From NCBI RefSeq assembly GCF_900172275.1, contig NZ_FWFT01000002.1, forward strand, positions 496,001 to 560,000: a DNA stretch of 64,000 nucleotides, given 5' to 3'. Of the stretch, positions 46,233 through 54,498 are shown one piece after another. Source of the DNA: Pseudooctadecabacter jejudonensis. GTDB taxonomy: Bacteria; Pseudomonadota; Alphaproteobacteria; Rhodobacterales; Rhodobacteraceae. The notes beneath the pieces are model-generated. The model was not told the origin of the DNA and did not search any database. It worked only from the letters and a program-made list of their open reading frames with translations. The position numbers were made by a program, and so were the translations under genes. Each line of letters begins with the position of its first letter. Within the stretch, counting starts at the first letter, position 1.

Positions 46233-46823
46233 ATGAAACAAACGCGCGCATGGCAAAGGATGCTGTCCGGCCGCAGGCTTGACCTGCTGGACCCGACGCC
46301 GATGGACATCGAAATTGAGGATATCGCCCATGGGCTGGCCTTCGTGGCGCGCTGGAATGGGCAGACGCGGGGTGACTACGCCTATTCCGTGGCCGAACAT
46401 TCATTGCTCGTGGAACAGATTTTCGGCCAGATGAATCCCAATGCGCCGGTCAAATGGCACCTTGCCGCTTTGCTGCACGACGCCCCTGAATATGTCATCG
46501 GGGACATGATCAGCCCCGTGAAGGCCGCCGTTGGGCCGGGCTATGAAACGCTGGATGATCGGCTGATGGCGGCCATCCACATCCGTTTTGGCTTGCCCGC
46601 CCAAGTGCCCGCTGCGATCAAAAAGCAGATCAAAAAGGCCGACAAAATCAGCGCCTGGCTGGAGGCCGTTCAAATCGCCGGGTTCACCGAAGCCGAGGCT
46701 GATAAGTTCTTCGGAAAAATCGACCCTAACACGGCCCAAACTGCTGAAATTCGCCTGCGTCCCCCCGTGCAGGTCCGCACCGATTTCACCGCGCGCCATG
46801 CCCAACTGATGGACCAGTTATGA
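46233..46823 (+). CDS. HD-domain hydrolase (YfbR-like)
   Basis: 196 residues with HD-superfamily metal ligands: SVAEHSLLV, HLAALLHDAPEYVIGD, and a late aspartate in KKADKISAWLEAVQ. Resembles 5'-deoxynucleotidase YfbR, a likely nucleotide-salvage function. Divergent from ahcY; stop overlaps the acetyltransferase start. Confidence 0.87.
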   Translation: MKQTRAWQRMLSGRRLDLLDPTPMDIEIEDIAHGLAFVARWNGQTRGDYAYSVAEHSLLVEQIFGQMNPNAPVKWHLAALLHDAPEYVIGDMISPVKAAVGPGYETLDDRLMAAIHIRFGLPAQVPAAIKKQIKKADKISAWLEAVQIAGFTEAEADKFFGKIDPNTAQTAEIRLRPPVQVRTDFTARHAQLMDQL

Positions 46824-47293
46824 CCCTCACCGCCCGTTCCATGACCGCAGCAGACATCCCCGCGTGTTGCGCCATCATCAACCACACGATCAGCCTTGGC
46901 GGCACCACCGCCTACGAAGATCCGTATTCCGAGGCCGATCTACAGGCGCATTATCTGCACGAGGCGCGCGTCTCAACCGTCGCCCTCGACGGGGATCGCA
47001 TCGTGGGCTTTCAGGCCGCGTTTGAAATTGAACCGGGCGTCTTTTCAATTGGGTCCTTCACCGATCAGCAATCCCCCGTGCGCGGTGCAGGCGCCGTGAT
47101 GATGGAGAAAACAAAATCCGACTGCCGCGCCGCTGGCGGCACCTCCATCATTGCGAAAATCACCTCCGACAACACGGGCGGCCTCGCCTATTATTCCAAA
47201 ATGGGGTTCGTTGACGAAACCGTCCTCACCGGTGAATTCACCCGCAAGGACGGCACCGTGGTAGACCGCGTGATCAAACGGTTCATGCTTTAG
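46820..47293 (+). CDS. GNAT acetyltransferase (phosphinothricin-type)
   Basis: 157 residues of GNAT fold: MTAADIPACCAIINHTI at the start, acyl-CoA-binding region and SDNTGGLAYYSKMGFVDE near the end, as in PAT-like N-acetyltransferases. The usual Q/RxxGxG/A loop is altered (SPVRGAGAVMMEK), so activity is not certain. Substrate unknown. Confidence 0.8.
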   Translation: MTLTARSMTAADIPACCAIINHTISLGGTTAYEDPYSEADLQAHYLHEARVSTVALDGDRIVGFQAAFEIEPGVFSIGSFTDQQSPVRGAGAVMMEKTKSDCRAAGGTSIIAKITSDNTGGLAYYSKMGFVDETVLTGEFTRKDGTVVDRVIKRFML

Positions 47294-47349
47294 GTCGGTT
47301 CAGGGAAACCGCCCCAATCACTACAATTGCCAGTACGGGCTCAGGACTG

Positions 47350-47929
47350 CGCGCACTCGAAGATCATTTTGGCCTGTCCCTGATGACCCGTGAGGGGCGC
47401 GGTATGGCCCTCACCGCCGACGGGCAACGTCTGGCCCTCGCCCTGACGGAGGCCTTCGGCACCATCGCCACCGCAAGCCGTGATTTGCTCGATCAGTCCA
47501 AAACCCGCGCGGTTCGTGTGGCGACAACCCCGCCTGATGGCCGCCGGTCATGTCGCCGTAGCCGCGCCATCCTATATCGGGGACAGGCCCGTGACCTGCC
47601 TTGGCGATTTAAAGGGCAGTCGCTGGGTCGTCGATGGGATGCGCTCGGAAGAGCGAATGTGGATCGCAGAAAACGGGATCGACCTAAACGAGGAAACCGT
47701 CACCCAATTCCCGACCAGCCAATTCAGTCGGGAGGCCGCGCTGTCCGGCCTCGGCATCACGGTGCTGCCCGCCCCGATTGCGGACCAGTTGGAACGCGAC
47801 GGCAAAGTCATCAAACTGTGCGAAGAAGAAAACTCCGACATCGCCTACCACATCCTCACCAGACCCGAAATCGTGTCGCCCACGCGGGACGTTTTCGTGA
47901 AATGGTTAAGGGCGGCTGCCAGCCTCTGA
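47350..47929 (+). pseudogene. LysR-family (GcvA-like) regulator remnant
   Basis: Two pieces of one LysR protein lie in different frames. The first, about 47345-47530, reads LRALEDHFGLSLMTREGRGM...GQRLALALTEAFGTIA, the end of the helix-turn-helix linker. The second, about 47537-47929, reads SYIGDRPVTCLGDLKGS to FVKWLRAAASL, the end of the effector domain. The DNA-binding start and roughly 60-100 central residues are missing, and the junction shifts frame. A tandem repeat begins right after the stop. This is a decayed gene, not a functional regulator. Confidence 0.85.
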
Positions 47930-47970
47930 GCCATACGGCTGCCATACGCAAGCCATACGCAAGCCATACC
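47930..47970. repeat. 11-bp tandem repeat array, second copy
   Basis: Units GCCATACGGCT, GCCATACGCAA, GCCATACGCAA and the partial GCCATACC, directly after the LysR remnant stop. Same unit, copy number and terminal CCATACC as the array at 8701-8741. Confidence 0.9.
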
Positions 47971-47996
47971 AGCAAAACATGGAAAAAACGCGAAGG

Positions 47997-48542
47997 TTAA
48001 CGGGGGCTACGCTTCGCCAAAATCCGCTGCAACGTCCGGCGGTGCATGTTCAACCGACGGGCGGTTTCAGACACGTTCCGGTCGCACAATTCATACACCC
48101 TCTGGATATGTTCCCACCGCACCCGGTCCGCCGACATCGGGTTTTCCGGCGGCGGCGGAAGCTCATCATCCTTGGACAAAAGCGCGTTCATCACATCCGC
48201 CGCATCAGCGGGTTTCGACAGGTAATCAGTGGCCCCAATTTTCACCGCTGCCACCGCTGTGGCGATGGCGCCATAGCCCGTCAAAACAACGATTCGGCTT
48301 TCAGGCCGCCGTTCTCGCAAGGTCTCGACCACGTCCAGCCCCGTGCCGTCCTCAAGCCGCAGATCGACAACCGCATAGGCGGGCGGACGCGCCGTCGCAA
48401 TGGCCTTACCCGCGGCAACACTGTCAGCGGTTTCCACTGCAAAACCACGTTTTTCCATAGCCTTAGCCAGCCGCCGCAAAAACGGCTCATCGTCATCCAC
48501 CAACAGCAGGGAGGGGTCTTCGCCAATCGCGTTCTGTTCCAT
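47997..48542 (-). CDS. regA: Redox response regulator RegA/PrrA (ActR)
   Basis: 181 residues: receiver domain with acidic pocket LLLVDDDEPF, phospho-aspartate Asp60 in VVDLRLEDGTG and lysine in DYLSKPADA; a short proline hinge (ELPPPPENPM); and the C-terminal Fis-type helix-turn-helix NVSETARRLNMHRRTLQRIL. It is a global activator of photosynthesis, carbon- and nitrogen-fixation genes when oxygen falls. Next to senC, with regB divergent, the usual reg locus. Confidence 0.96.
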   Translation of the reverse strand: MEQNAIGEDPSLLLVDDDEPFLRRLAKAMEKRGFAVETADSVAAGKAIATARPPAYAVVDLRLEDGTGLDVVETLRERRPESRIVVLTGYGAIATAVAAVKIGATDYLSKPADAADVMNALLSKDDELPPPPENPMSADRVRWEHIQRVYELCDRNVSETARRLNMHRRTLQRILAKRSPR

Positions 48543-48604
48543 ACCTTACCTCATCTTGTTGGTTCAGAGGTAGCGCCGACATACCAATCGGTCAAACCAA
48601 CGCG

Positions 48605-49234
48605 TCAACTTGCCCGATCTGCAGCATCCACAAAGCACGCAAGGCTCTGTGCCATATCCTCTGGCGGCACGTCCCGGCGAAAGAATTCAACAAAACCATG
48701 ATCGGGGAAAACAAGGTATGACAGCGACGTGTGATCCACGAGGTAGTAGTCATCATCGCTGTCTTGTTTGGCGTAATAGGTCCGATACGCCTGCGATGCA
48801 GCACGCACCTGTTCGGGAGACCCCGTGAGGCCGATCATGTCGTCGCTAAAGTTATCCGCAAAGTCCCGCACCACATCCACGGTGTCCCGTTCCGGATCAA
48901 TCGAAATGAACACAGGGGTCACTGTGTCGCCCTGTTCTTCCTCCACGATTTCAACGGCTTGTGCATTGCGCAACACATCCAGCGGGCAGACGTCGGGGCA
49001 GAATGTATAGCCGAAGTAGATCAAGGTCGGCCCGGTGATCACATCTTGATCCGTCACGGTCACACCGTCATCGCGAACCAGTTCAAACGGGCCCCCAATC
49101 GCACCCCCGGCCGCTGTCGATGCGCGGCACTGGGCAAACACGTCATCAGATCCGTTGATCTGGGTGGCCGCGAACGTTCCACCCAAAAGGGCAACAACGA
49201 CTGCTCCGGCGGCGATGGCATAAGTCTTGGACAT
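48605..49234 (-). CDS. senC: SCO1/SenC copper chaperone (PrrC)
   Basis: 209 residues: N-terminal membrane anchor (about 5-25) and thioredoxin-like SCO domain with the copper ligands Cys79 and Cys83 in YTFCPDVCPL and a histidine near 168 in LVDHTSLSY. Delivers copper to cytochrome cbb3/aa3 oxidase. In Rhodobacter it links oxidase activity to the RegB signal. Same strand as regA and 62 bp upstream of it. Confidence 0.95.
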   Translation of the reverse strand: MSKTYAIAAGAVVVALLGGTFAATQINGSDDVFAQCRASTAAGGAIGGPFELVRDDGVTVTDQDVITGPTLIYFGYTFCPDVCPLDVLRNAQAVEIVEEEQGDTVTPVFISIDPERDTVDVVRDFADNFSDDMIGLTGSPEQVRAASQAYRTYYAKQDSDDDYYLVDHTSLSYLVFPDHGFVEFFRRDVPPEDMAQSLACFVDAADRAS

Positions 49235-49322
49235 TGGACCCCTTTATAAAAAGTCTCGCAGTTGACGTCTTCCTATGCGCACCATCTATCAGGGTGAAAT
49301 CACAACAACGTAACAGGGCAAA

Positions 49323-50705
49323 ATGGCGCAGATCGAAGCCGAGGTTTTTCAGAACGAAAATCGCAGCAACTGGCTGCGGATGCGCACACTTGTGGTGTTG
49401 CGGTGGTTTGCCATTGCGGGCCAGATCGGGGCGGTTCTCGCCGCCCTTTATATCTACAATCTCACGCTTGAGGTCGGCTTGATCGCGGTGGTGATCGGCG
49501 CGCCTATTCTTGTGAATCTGTTCTCGGTTTTCCTCTACCCTGAAAACCGCCGGCTGTCAGAAAGTGAGGCGGATCTCCTCATTGGGTTTGACCTCGTTCA
49601 GCTTGGGTTTTTGCTCTATCTGACGGGCGGTCTGAACAATCCCTTTGCGTTGTTGATCCTTGCCCCGATCACCGTCGCCTCAACGATCCTTCCCTTGCGC
49701 AGCAGCCTCATTCTCGGCGGTATGGCGCTGGTTGTCGTAACAGTCCTGCGGTTTTTCAACATCCCCATCATGACAGAGAACGGCGCGCCACTGTTGCTGC
49801 CGGAAATCTTTGTCTTCGGCTTTTGGCTTTCCCTTGTGATCGGGGTTGTTTTCGTGGGCATTTATGCGCGGCAGGTCACCCAGGAAACCCTCTCAATGGG
49901 GGAGGCTCTGGTCGCCACGCAAATGGCCCTTGCGCGGGAACAAAAGCTGACCGACCTGGGCGGGGTCGTCGCAGCAGCCGCCCATGAACTTGGGACACCG
50001 TTGGCCACCATCAAACTGGTCAGCAGTGAGCTGATGGATGAACTGGAAAGCGGAAGCGACCTTCAAGATGACGCAAAGCTGATCCGCGACCAAGCCGACA
50101 GGTGCCGTGACATTCTGCGATCCATGGGACGGGCCGGAAAAGAAGACCACCTTCTAAGGCAGGCCCCGATTGAAACCGTTGTACGTGAGGCAAGCGAACC
50201 CCATCTTGACCGCGGTAAAGTGGTGGATATTGAAACCCTTCCCCCAGAAAACGGCCCCGTCCGCCAACCGGATATCTTTCGACGGCCTGAGGTTATTCAC
50301 GGTCTTCGGAACCTCGTTCAAAACGCCGTCGACTTTGCGCATGCCACTGTCCGGATTGAGATCAGTTGGTCAGACACCATCATCAGTGTCCGCATCAGCG
50401 ACGACGGGTCGGGGTTTCCCCAGTCTGTCCTGGGCCGGATCGGGGATCCCTTTATGAGACGACGGCGTTTGTCCGAAACGCGATCACAACGGCCCGGCTA
50501 CGAAGGGATGGGCCTTGGGTTGTTCATTGCCAAAACCCTCCTTGAAAGGTCGGGCGCAACATTGGGGTTCGCCAATGGTGGGGCACGGGCCTTGTCCGGC
50601 TTGCGCGGTGGTGCCATCGTCAGCGTTCAATGGCCGCGGCCCGCCATCGAAGCAGGGGCGGAAACAAGCCGTGGCGCATTGGGCCAGAATACTCCGATCA
50701 CCTAA
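49323..50705 (+). CDS. regB: Redox sensor histidine kinase RegB/PrrB
   Basis: 460 residues with six membrane helices in the first 180. It has the quinone-site motif GGLNNPF (102-108), the H-box AAAAHELGTPLATI with His221, and the redox-active cysteine Cys261 in DQADRCRDIL. ATPase motifs are NLVQNAVDFA, DDGSGFP and GMGLGLFIAKTLLE. These match the Rhodobacter capsulatus RegB features (GGXXNPF, His225, Cys265). It should sense the ubiquinone pool and phosphorylate RegA when oxygen is low. Divergent from senC. Confidence 0.97.
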   Translation: MAQIEAEVFQNENRSNWLRMRTLVVLRWFAIAGQIGAVLAALYIYNLTLEVGLIAVVIGAPILVNLFSVFLYPENRRLSESEADLLIGFDLVQLGFLLYLTGGLNNPFALLILAPITVASTILPLRSSLILGGMALVVVTVLRFFNIPIMTENGAPLLLPEIFVFGFWLSLVIGVVFVGIYARQVTQETLSMGEALVATQMALAREQKLTDLGGVVAAAAHELGTPLATIKLVSSELMDELESGSDLQDDAKLIRDQADRCRDILRSMGRAGKEDHLLRQAPIETVVREASEPHLDRGKVVDIETLPPENGPVRQPDIFRRPEVIHGLRNLVQNAVDFAHATVRIEISWSDTIISVRISDDGSGFPQSVLGRIGDPFMRRRRLSETRSQRPGYEGMGLGLFIAKTLLERSGATLGFANGGARALSGLRGGAIVSVQWPRPAIEAGAETSRGALGQNTPIT

Positions 50706-50765
50706 GCTTTAACGGCAAATTAACCTATTGAGAGCACCTTGAGATGACTGAGTCGGAGGCTGCTT

Positions 50766-52364
50766 ATGGGTCAGGACATTTTGGGTGTGGTCGGCGCGCT
50801 CCTCATCGGGGGATGCTTCGCCACGGGCCTGATCTTTTATTGGATCAAATCCACATCAAGCGATTCCAAAACCCTGCGCACCTTGATGCATGAGGCGGAG
50901 GGGTCGATCACATTCCTCTTTGACGACACACTGCTGGTCGATGCGACGCCCCGGGCATACGAACTGTTGCGGGCGTCCAAAGACGACCGGTCAGATTGGG
51001 AAGCTTTCCTGACATTGCTGTCTGCGCGCTTTCCCTTGCTGCGGTCACAACTGTCTACCTTGGCGGAAAAGGGGCACATGAAAATTGCCCCGTCGGACAA
51101 CCAAACAGGTTGGATTGATGCCGAATACTGGCGCGGTCTGGCACGCCTGACGCTCGTTCAAGATCGCGATCATCCGAACGAAACCGTTGATCCCCTGACG
51201 GCTGCCGCGATGGAACATGAACTTGAGACGTTGCGCGGGATCGGTGAAAACTCCCCCATGTTGATTTGGAAACGAGACGCCGAAGGTGTTCTGGTTTGGG
51301 CCAATCGTGCCTACATCGAACTCAGCGAAACCATATTTCCCCTCGACGACAATGAAATCCGCCCATGGCCTCCGAAAGAGATTTTCGTCGATGCGTCCAA
51401 GCCGGCGGGCACGGCCCCGATCATCGAAATGCATCGCATTGATTTTATGGACCATACCGCCCCCACCTATTTTGAAATCACCAGCCTGAAACGCGGCACA
51501 GACACAATCCACTTTGCCGTCGATTCAACGGCGGTCGTCACAGCCCAGGACGCCCAGCGCAACTTCGTGCAGACCCTGACAAAAACGTTCGCCCAACTGT
51601 CTGTCGGTCTGGCCATTTTTGATTCTGACCGCAGGCTGGTCATGTTCAACCCGGCGCTGCTGGATCTCACCGAACTTCCGTCTGACTTCCTGATCGCGCG
51701 CCCGACGCTCTTCGCGTTTCTGGACAGGCTGCGGGATCAACAAAGGATGCCTGAGCCCAAAAACTACTCCAACTGGCGCGACAACATGGTTGAGCTTGAA
51801 AATGCGGCCGAAGAGGGCAGCTATCACGAAAGATGGCTCTTGCCCAACGGGCAAACCTTCAGGGTTTCCGGAAAACCTCATCCTGATGGCGCAATCGCAT
51901 TTCTGTTCGAAGACATAAGTGAGGAGATTTCGCTCACGCGGAAATTTCGCTCCCAGATCGACGTAAGCGCTGCTGTCTTTGATAACCTTGACGCGGCGAT
52001 TGCCGTTTTTTCGTCTGCGGGATCCCTGATCATGTCCAACACAGCCTATCGCGCCCTTTGGGGTGGGGATGCAGACGGTATTTTGGCCAGCCGCGAATTT
52101 GAGGATGAATTGAAGGTCTGGCAGGGGATTGCGTCGCCCTCACCCGTCTGGGTCAAGTTAACCGAAGCCGTCAACCACGCCTCCAAAGATATGGTTTGGG
52201 ATGACATCATTCGGGTGGGGCAGTCCCTCAAACTCACCTGCCAATATGCCGCTTTGCCCGATGGCAACCACCAGATCATGTTTTCGCGCCTCGAAGAGGC
52301 TGAACCCGAGGGCTTGGAATTTTCCAGCCACAACATCGCATTGTCCCGCAAGGCCTCTGGCTGA
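50766..52364 (+). CDS. PAS-domain membrane protein without an output domain
   Basis: 532 residues: one N-terminal membrane helix (about 5-27), a region predicted as a first PAS-like fold (about 45-110), then at least two further PAS domains (about 150-250 and 265-370) and a third near 385-480 (LDAAIAVFSSAGSLIMSNTAYRALW is the start of that fold). No histidine kinase, GGDEF, EAL or helix-turn-helix is seen after them. It sits 60 bp behind regB and 40 bp before tsaE. It may act as a sensor scaffold or a degenerate kinase; I cannot assign a partner. Confidence 0.75.
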   Translation: MGQDILGVVGALLIGGCFATGLIFYWIKSTSSDSKTLRTLMHEAEGSITFLFDDTLLVDATPRAYELLRASKDDRSDWEAFLTLLSARFPLLRSQLSTLAEKGHMKIAPSDNQTGWIDAEYWRGLARLTLVQDRDHPNETVDPLTAAAMEHELETLRGIGENSPMLIWKRDAEGVLVWANRAYIELSETIFPLDDNEIRPWPPKEIFVDASKPAGTAPIIEMHRIDFMDHTAPTYFEITSLKRGTDTIHFAVDSTAVVTAQDAQRNFVQTLTKTFAQLSVGLAIFDSDRRLVMFNPALLDLTELPSDFLIARPTLFAFLDRLRDQQRMPEPKNYSNWRDNMVELENAAEEGSYHERWLLPNGQTFRVSGKPHPDGAIAFLFEDISEEISLTRKFRSQIDVSAAVFDNLDAAIAVFSSAGSLIMSNTAYRALWGGDADGILASREFEDELKVWQGIASPSPVWVKLTEAVNHASKDMVWDDIIRVGQSLKLTCQYAALPDGNHQIMFSRLEEAEPEGLEFSSHNIALSRKASG

Positions 52365-52404
52365 TTGCTCTTGCGGGTGTCAGCCCAGACTTTAATGATG
52401 CGGC

Positions 52405-52875
52405 ATGACCCTTCAAACGCTGGACATCCCGCTTTGCGACGCTGCTGCCACAGATGCCCTTGGTGAAAGGCTGTCAGCTGCTGCACAGATTGGCGATTGC
52501 ATCCTCCTCAAGGGTCAAATTGGCGCCGGTAAATCAGCATTGGCCCGCGCGTTCATTCGCGCGCGCCTTGGCCCCGACACCGAAGTTCCGTCGCCAACCT
52601 TCACCCTCGTCCAAACGTATGAAACCGCCGACGGTGACATCTGGCATGCAGATCTTTACCGGCTTGGCGACACGCAAGAGGCTGTCGAACTTGGCCTAAC
52701 GGAAGCCTTCGACACCGCCATCACTCTCATTGAATGGCCGGACATTTTGGGTGAGATGACGCCTACAGATGCTCTCATCGTTGAACTGTCAGTGCGTGAG
52801 GACGACCACCTCGCACATCTTGTTTTTTCGGACCGCTGGGCCCAACGCATCCAACAGATTGCAAACGATGCGTGA
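52405..52875 (+). CDS. tsaE: tRNA threonylcarbamoyladenosine biosynthesis ATPase TsaE
   Basis: 156-residue P-loop protein that powers the TsaBDE t6A complex. Walker A GQIGAGKSALARAF, then PSPTFTLVQTYE, the HADLYRL segment, and the catalytic LIEWPDIL. The stop overlaps amgK (8 bases). Confidence 0.96.
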   Translation: MTLQTLDIPLCDAAATDALGERLSAAAQIGDCILLKGQIGAGKSALARAFIRARLGPDTEVPSPTFTLVQTYETADGDIWHADLYRLGDTQEAVELGLTEAFDTAITLIEWPDILGEMTPTDALIVELSVREDDHLAHLVFSDRWAQRIQQIANDA

Positions 52876-53818
52876 CGCTGAAATTGCAGATTGGCTGGCC
52901 GCGTCGGATTGGTCCGACTGGAAAAGAACCGTTCTTGCGGGCGATGCGTCTGCCCGCCGATATGAACGTCTGTCAAAACAGGGGGAGACCGCCATTCTGA
53001 TGAATGCGCCACCCCTACAGTGCGGCAGTCAGAAACCCTTCGTTGCAATCGCGGAACACCTCAGATCCCTGGGTTTGGCTGCGCCGCACATATTGGCATT
53101 CGATGAGGCCTTAGGTCTGATGATCCTCAGCGATCTGGGAACATCAGACGTGGCGCAACACCTGCGCATCCGCCCCCAAGATGAGGCACTGATCTACGAG
53201 GCCGCAACCGACGTTTTGGCGCATCTGTCCGCCTCACCGGCGCCAACCGGCTTGATGATCATGACACCACAGGTCGGGGCGGACATGTTGGACCCGGCGT
53301 TTGACTGGGCTTGTGTCGATCAAAGCACTGATCTGAAATCGGACATCAAGGCACAAATGGCAGATGTCTTGATGCAGGTGTCACCTGATCCCAAAACACT
53401 CTCTTTGCGTGATTTCCATGCGGAGAACCTGATCTGGAGGGCGGATAAATCGCATCCTGATCGCATCGGACTGCTTGATTTTCAGGACGCGTTTGTCACG
53501 CATCCGGCCTATGATCTCGCCTCTTTGATCCGTGACGCGCGACGGGACGTTTCCCCTGATCTTCTCCCGCGGCTTGTCGCAAGGCTGGCAAAAGACGTTG
53601 ATGAAGACACGATGACCGCCGCATTCCACACGATGGCGGTTCAGCGCAATCTTCGCATTCTCGGGATTTTTCACAAACTCGCCAAACAGCAAGGCAAGCC
53701 GCGCTATCTGGATTTACTGCCTCGCGTCAAACACCACCTATGGACCGATCTGCAGGTGAACCACCTTGCAGACCTCCGCCCCCTTGCGCGTCGCGCTTTT
53801 GGATTGAACGACGGATGA
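52868..53818 (+). CDS. amgK: Anomeric sugar kinase AmgK (aminoglycoside phosphotransferase fold)
   Basis: 316 residues of APH fold: AGDASARRYERL in the N-lobe, and the catalytic loop DFHAENLIW with metal-binding LLDFQDAFVTHPAYDLASL. In Pseudomonas, AmgK phosphorylates N-acetylmuramate/N-acetylglucosamine at C1 in the cell-wall recycling pathway that makes fosfomycin act poorly. Placement between tsaE and murU supports this. Confidence 0.88.
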   Translation: MRDAEIADWLAASDWSDWKRTVLAGDASARRYERLSKQGETAILMNAPPLQCGSQKPFVAIAEHLRSLGLAAPHILAFDEALGLMILSDLGTSDVAQHLRIRPQDEALIYEAATDVLAHLSASPAPTGLMIMTPQVGADMLDPAFDWACVDQSTDLKSDIKAQMADVLMQVSPDPKTLSLRDFHAENLIWRADKSHPDRIGLLDFQDAFVTHPAYDLASLIRDARRDVSPDLLPRLVARLAKDVDEDTMTAAFHTMAVQRNLRILGIFHKLAKQQGKPRYLDLLPRVKHHLWTDLQVNHLADLRPLARRAFGLNDG

Positions 53819-54498
53819 CACAGCCTCCCACCTCCATCCTCCTGTTCGCCGCAGGCCGTGGCACGCGCATGGCACCGCTGACCGACACCCAGCCAAAGCC
53901 CATGATCAAAGTCGCGGGCCGACCCTTGCTTGATCATGCCCTTCAGTTTTGCGGCGGCCTCAATCGTGTGGTGAATGTCCACTACCTCGCCCACCAGATT
54001 GAGGACCATCTGCGCGGCACTGACATCAAAATTTCCAACGAACGGGATAAACTGCTGGAAACGGGAGGGGGGTTAAAAAAGGCGCGTGATCTGCTGGGCC
54101 CTGACCCCGTTTTTGCCATGAACACCGATGCTGTTTGGGCAGGGCCGAACCCTCTCGACCTTCTGCAAACGGTATGGGACCCTGATCACATGGACGGGCT
54201 TTTGTTGATGATCCCGCGCCCGAACGCGACCGCGCATATCGGAACGGGCGATTTCAACATTGCCGAAGATGGCCGCATTTCGCGCGGGTCCGATTTTGTG
54301 TATTCCGGTGTCCAGATTATTCGGACGGACATCTTGGACACCATCGACGAAGACGCGTTTTCGATGTGGTCGCTCTGGACCCCGATGCTGACGGCGGGTC
54401 GCCTGTTCGGGGCCGTGTATACCGGTCAATGGTGCGATGTGGGCCGCCCCGAAAATATCGCAACGGCTGAACATATGTTGGGGGCGTCTCATGTTTGA
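53815..54498 (+). CDS. murU: N-acetylmuramate-1-phosphate uridylyltransferase MurU
   Basis: 227-residue nucleotidyltransferase with the signature FAAGRGTRMAPLTDTQPKPM, DHALQFC, and the metal aspartate in FAMNTDAVW. With AmgK it produces UDP-MurNAc from recycled sugar, bypassing the MurA route. The start overlaps the amgK stop; the stop overlaps addB. Confidence 0.9.
   Translation: MTQPPTSILLFAAGRGTRMAPLTDTQPKPMIKVAGRPLLDHALQFCGGLNRVVNVHYLAHQIEDHLRGTDIKISNERDKLLETGGGLKKARDLLGPDPVFAMNTDAVWAGPNPLDLLQTVWDPDHMDGLLLMIPRPNATAHIGTGDFNIAEDGRISRGSDFVYSGVQIIRTDILDTIDEDAFSMWSLWTPMLTAGRLFGAVYTGQWCDVGRPENIATAEHMLGASHV

Noticed and set aside
44750-46282. A 510-codon plus-strand frame opposite ahcY
   Set aside because: Composition (His, Arg, Gln, Val) is typical of a shadow frame; ahcY on the other strand is unambiguous.
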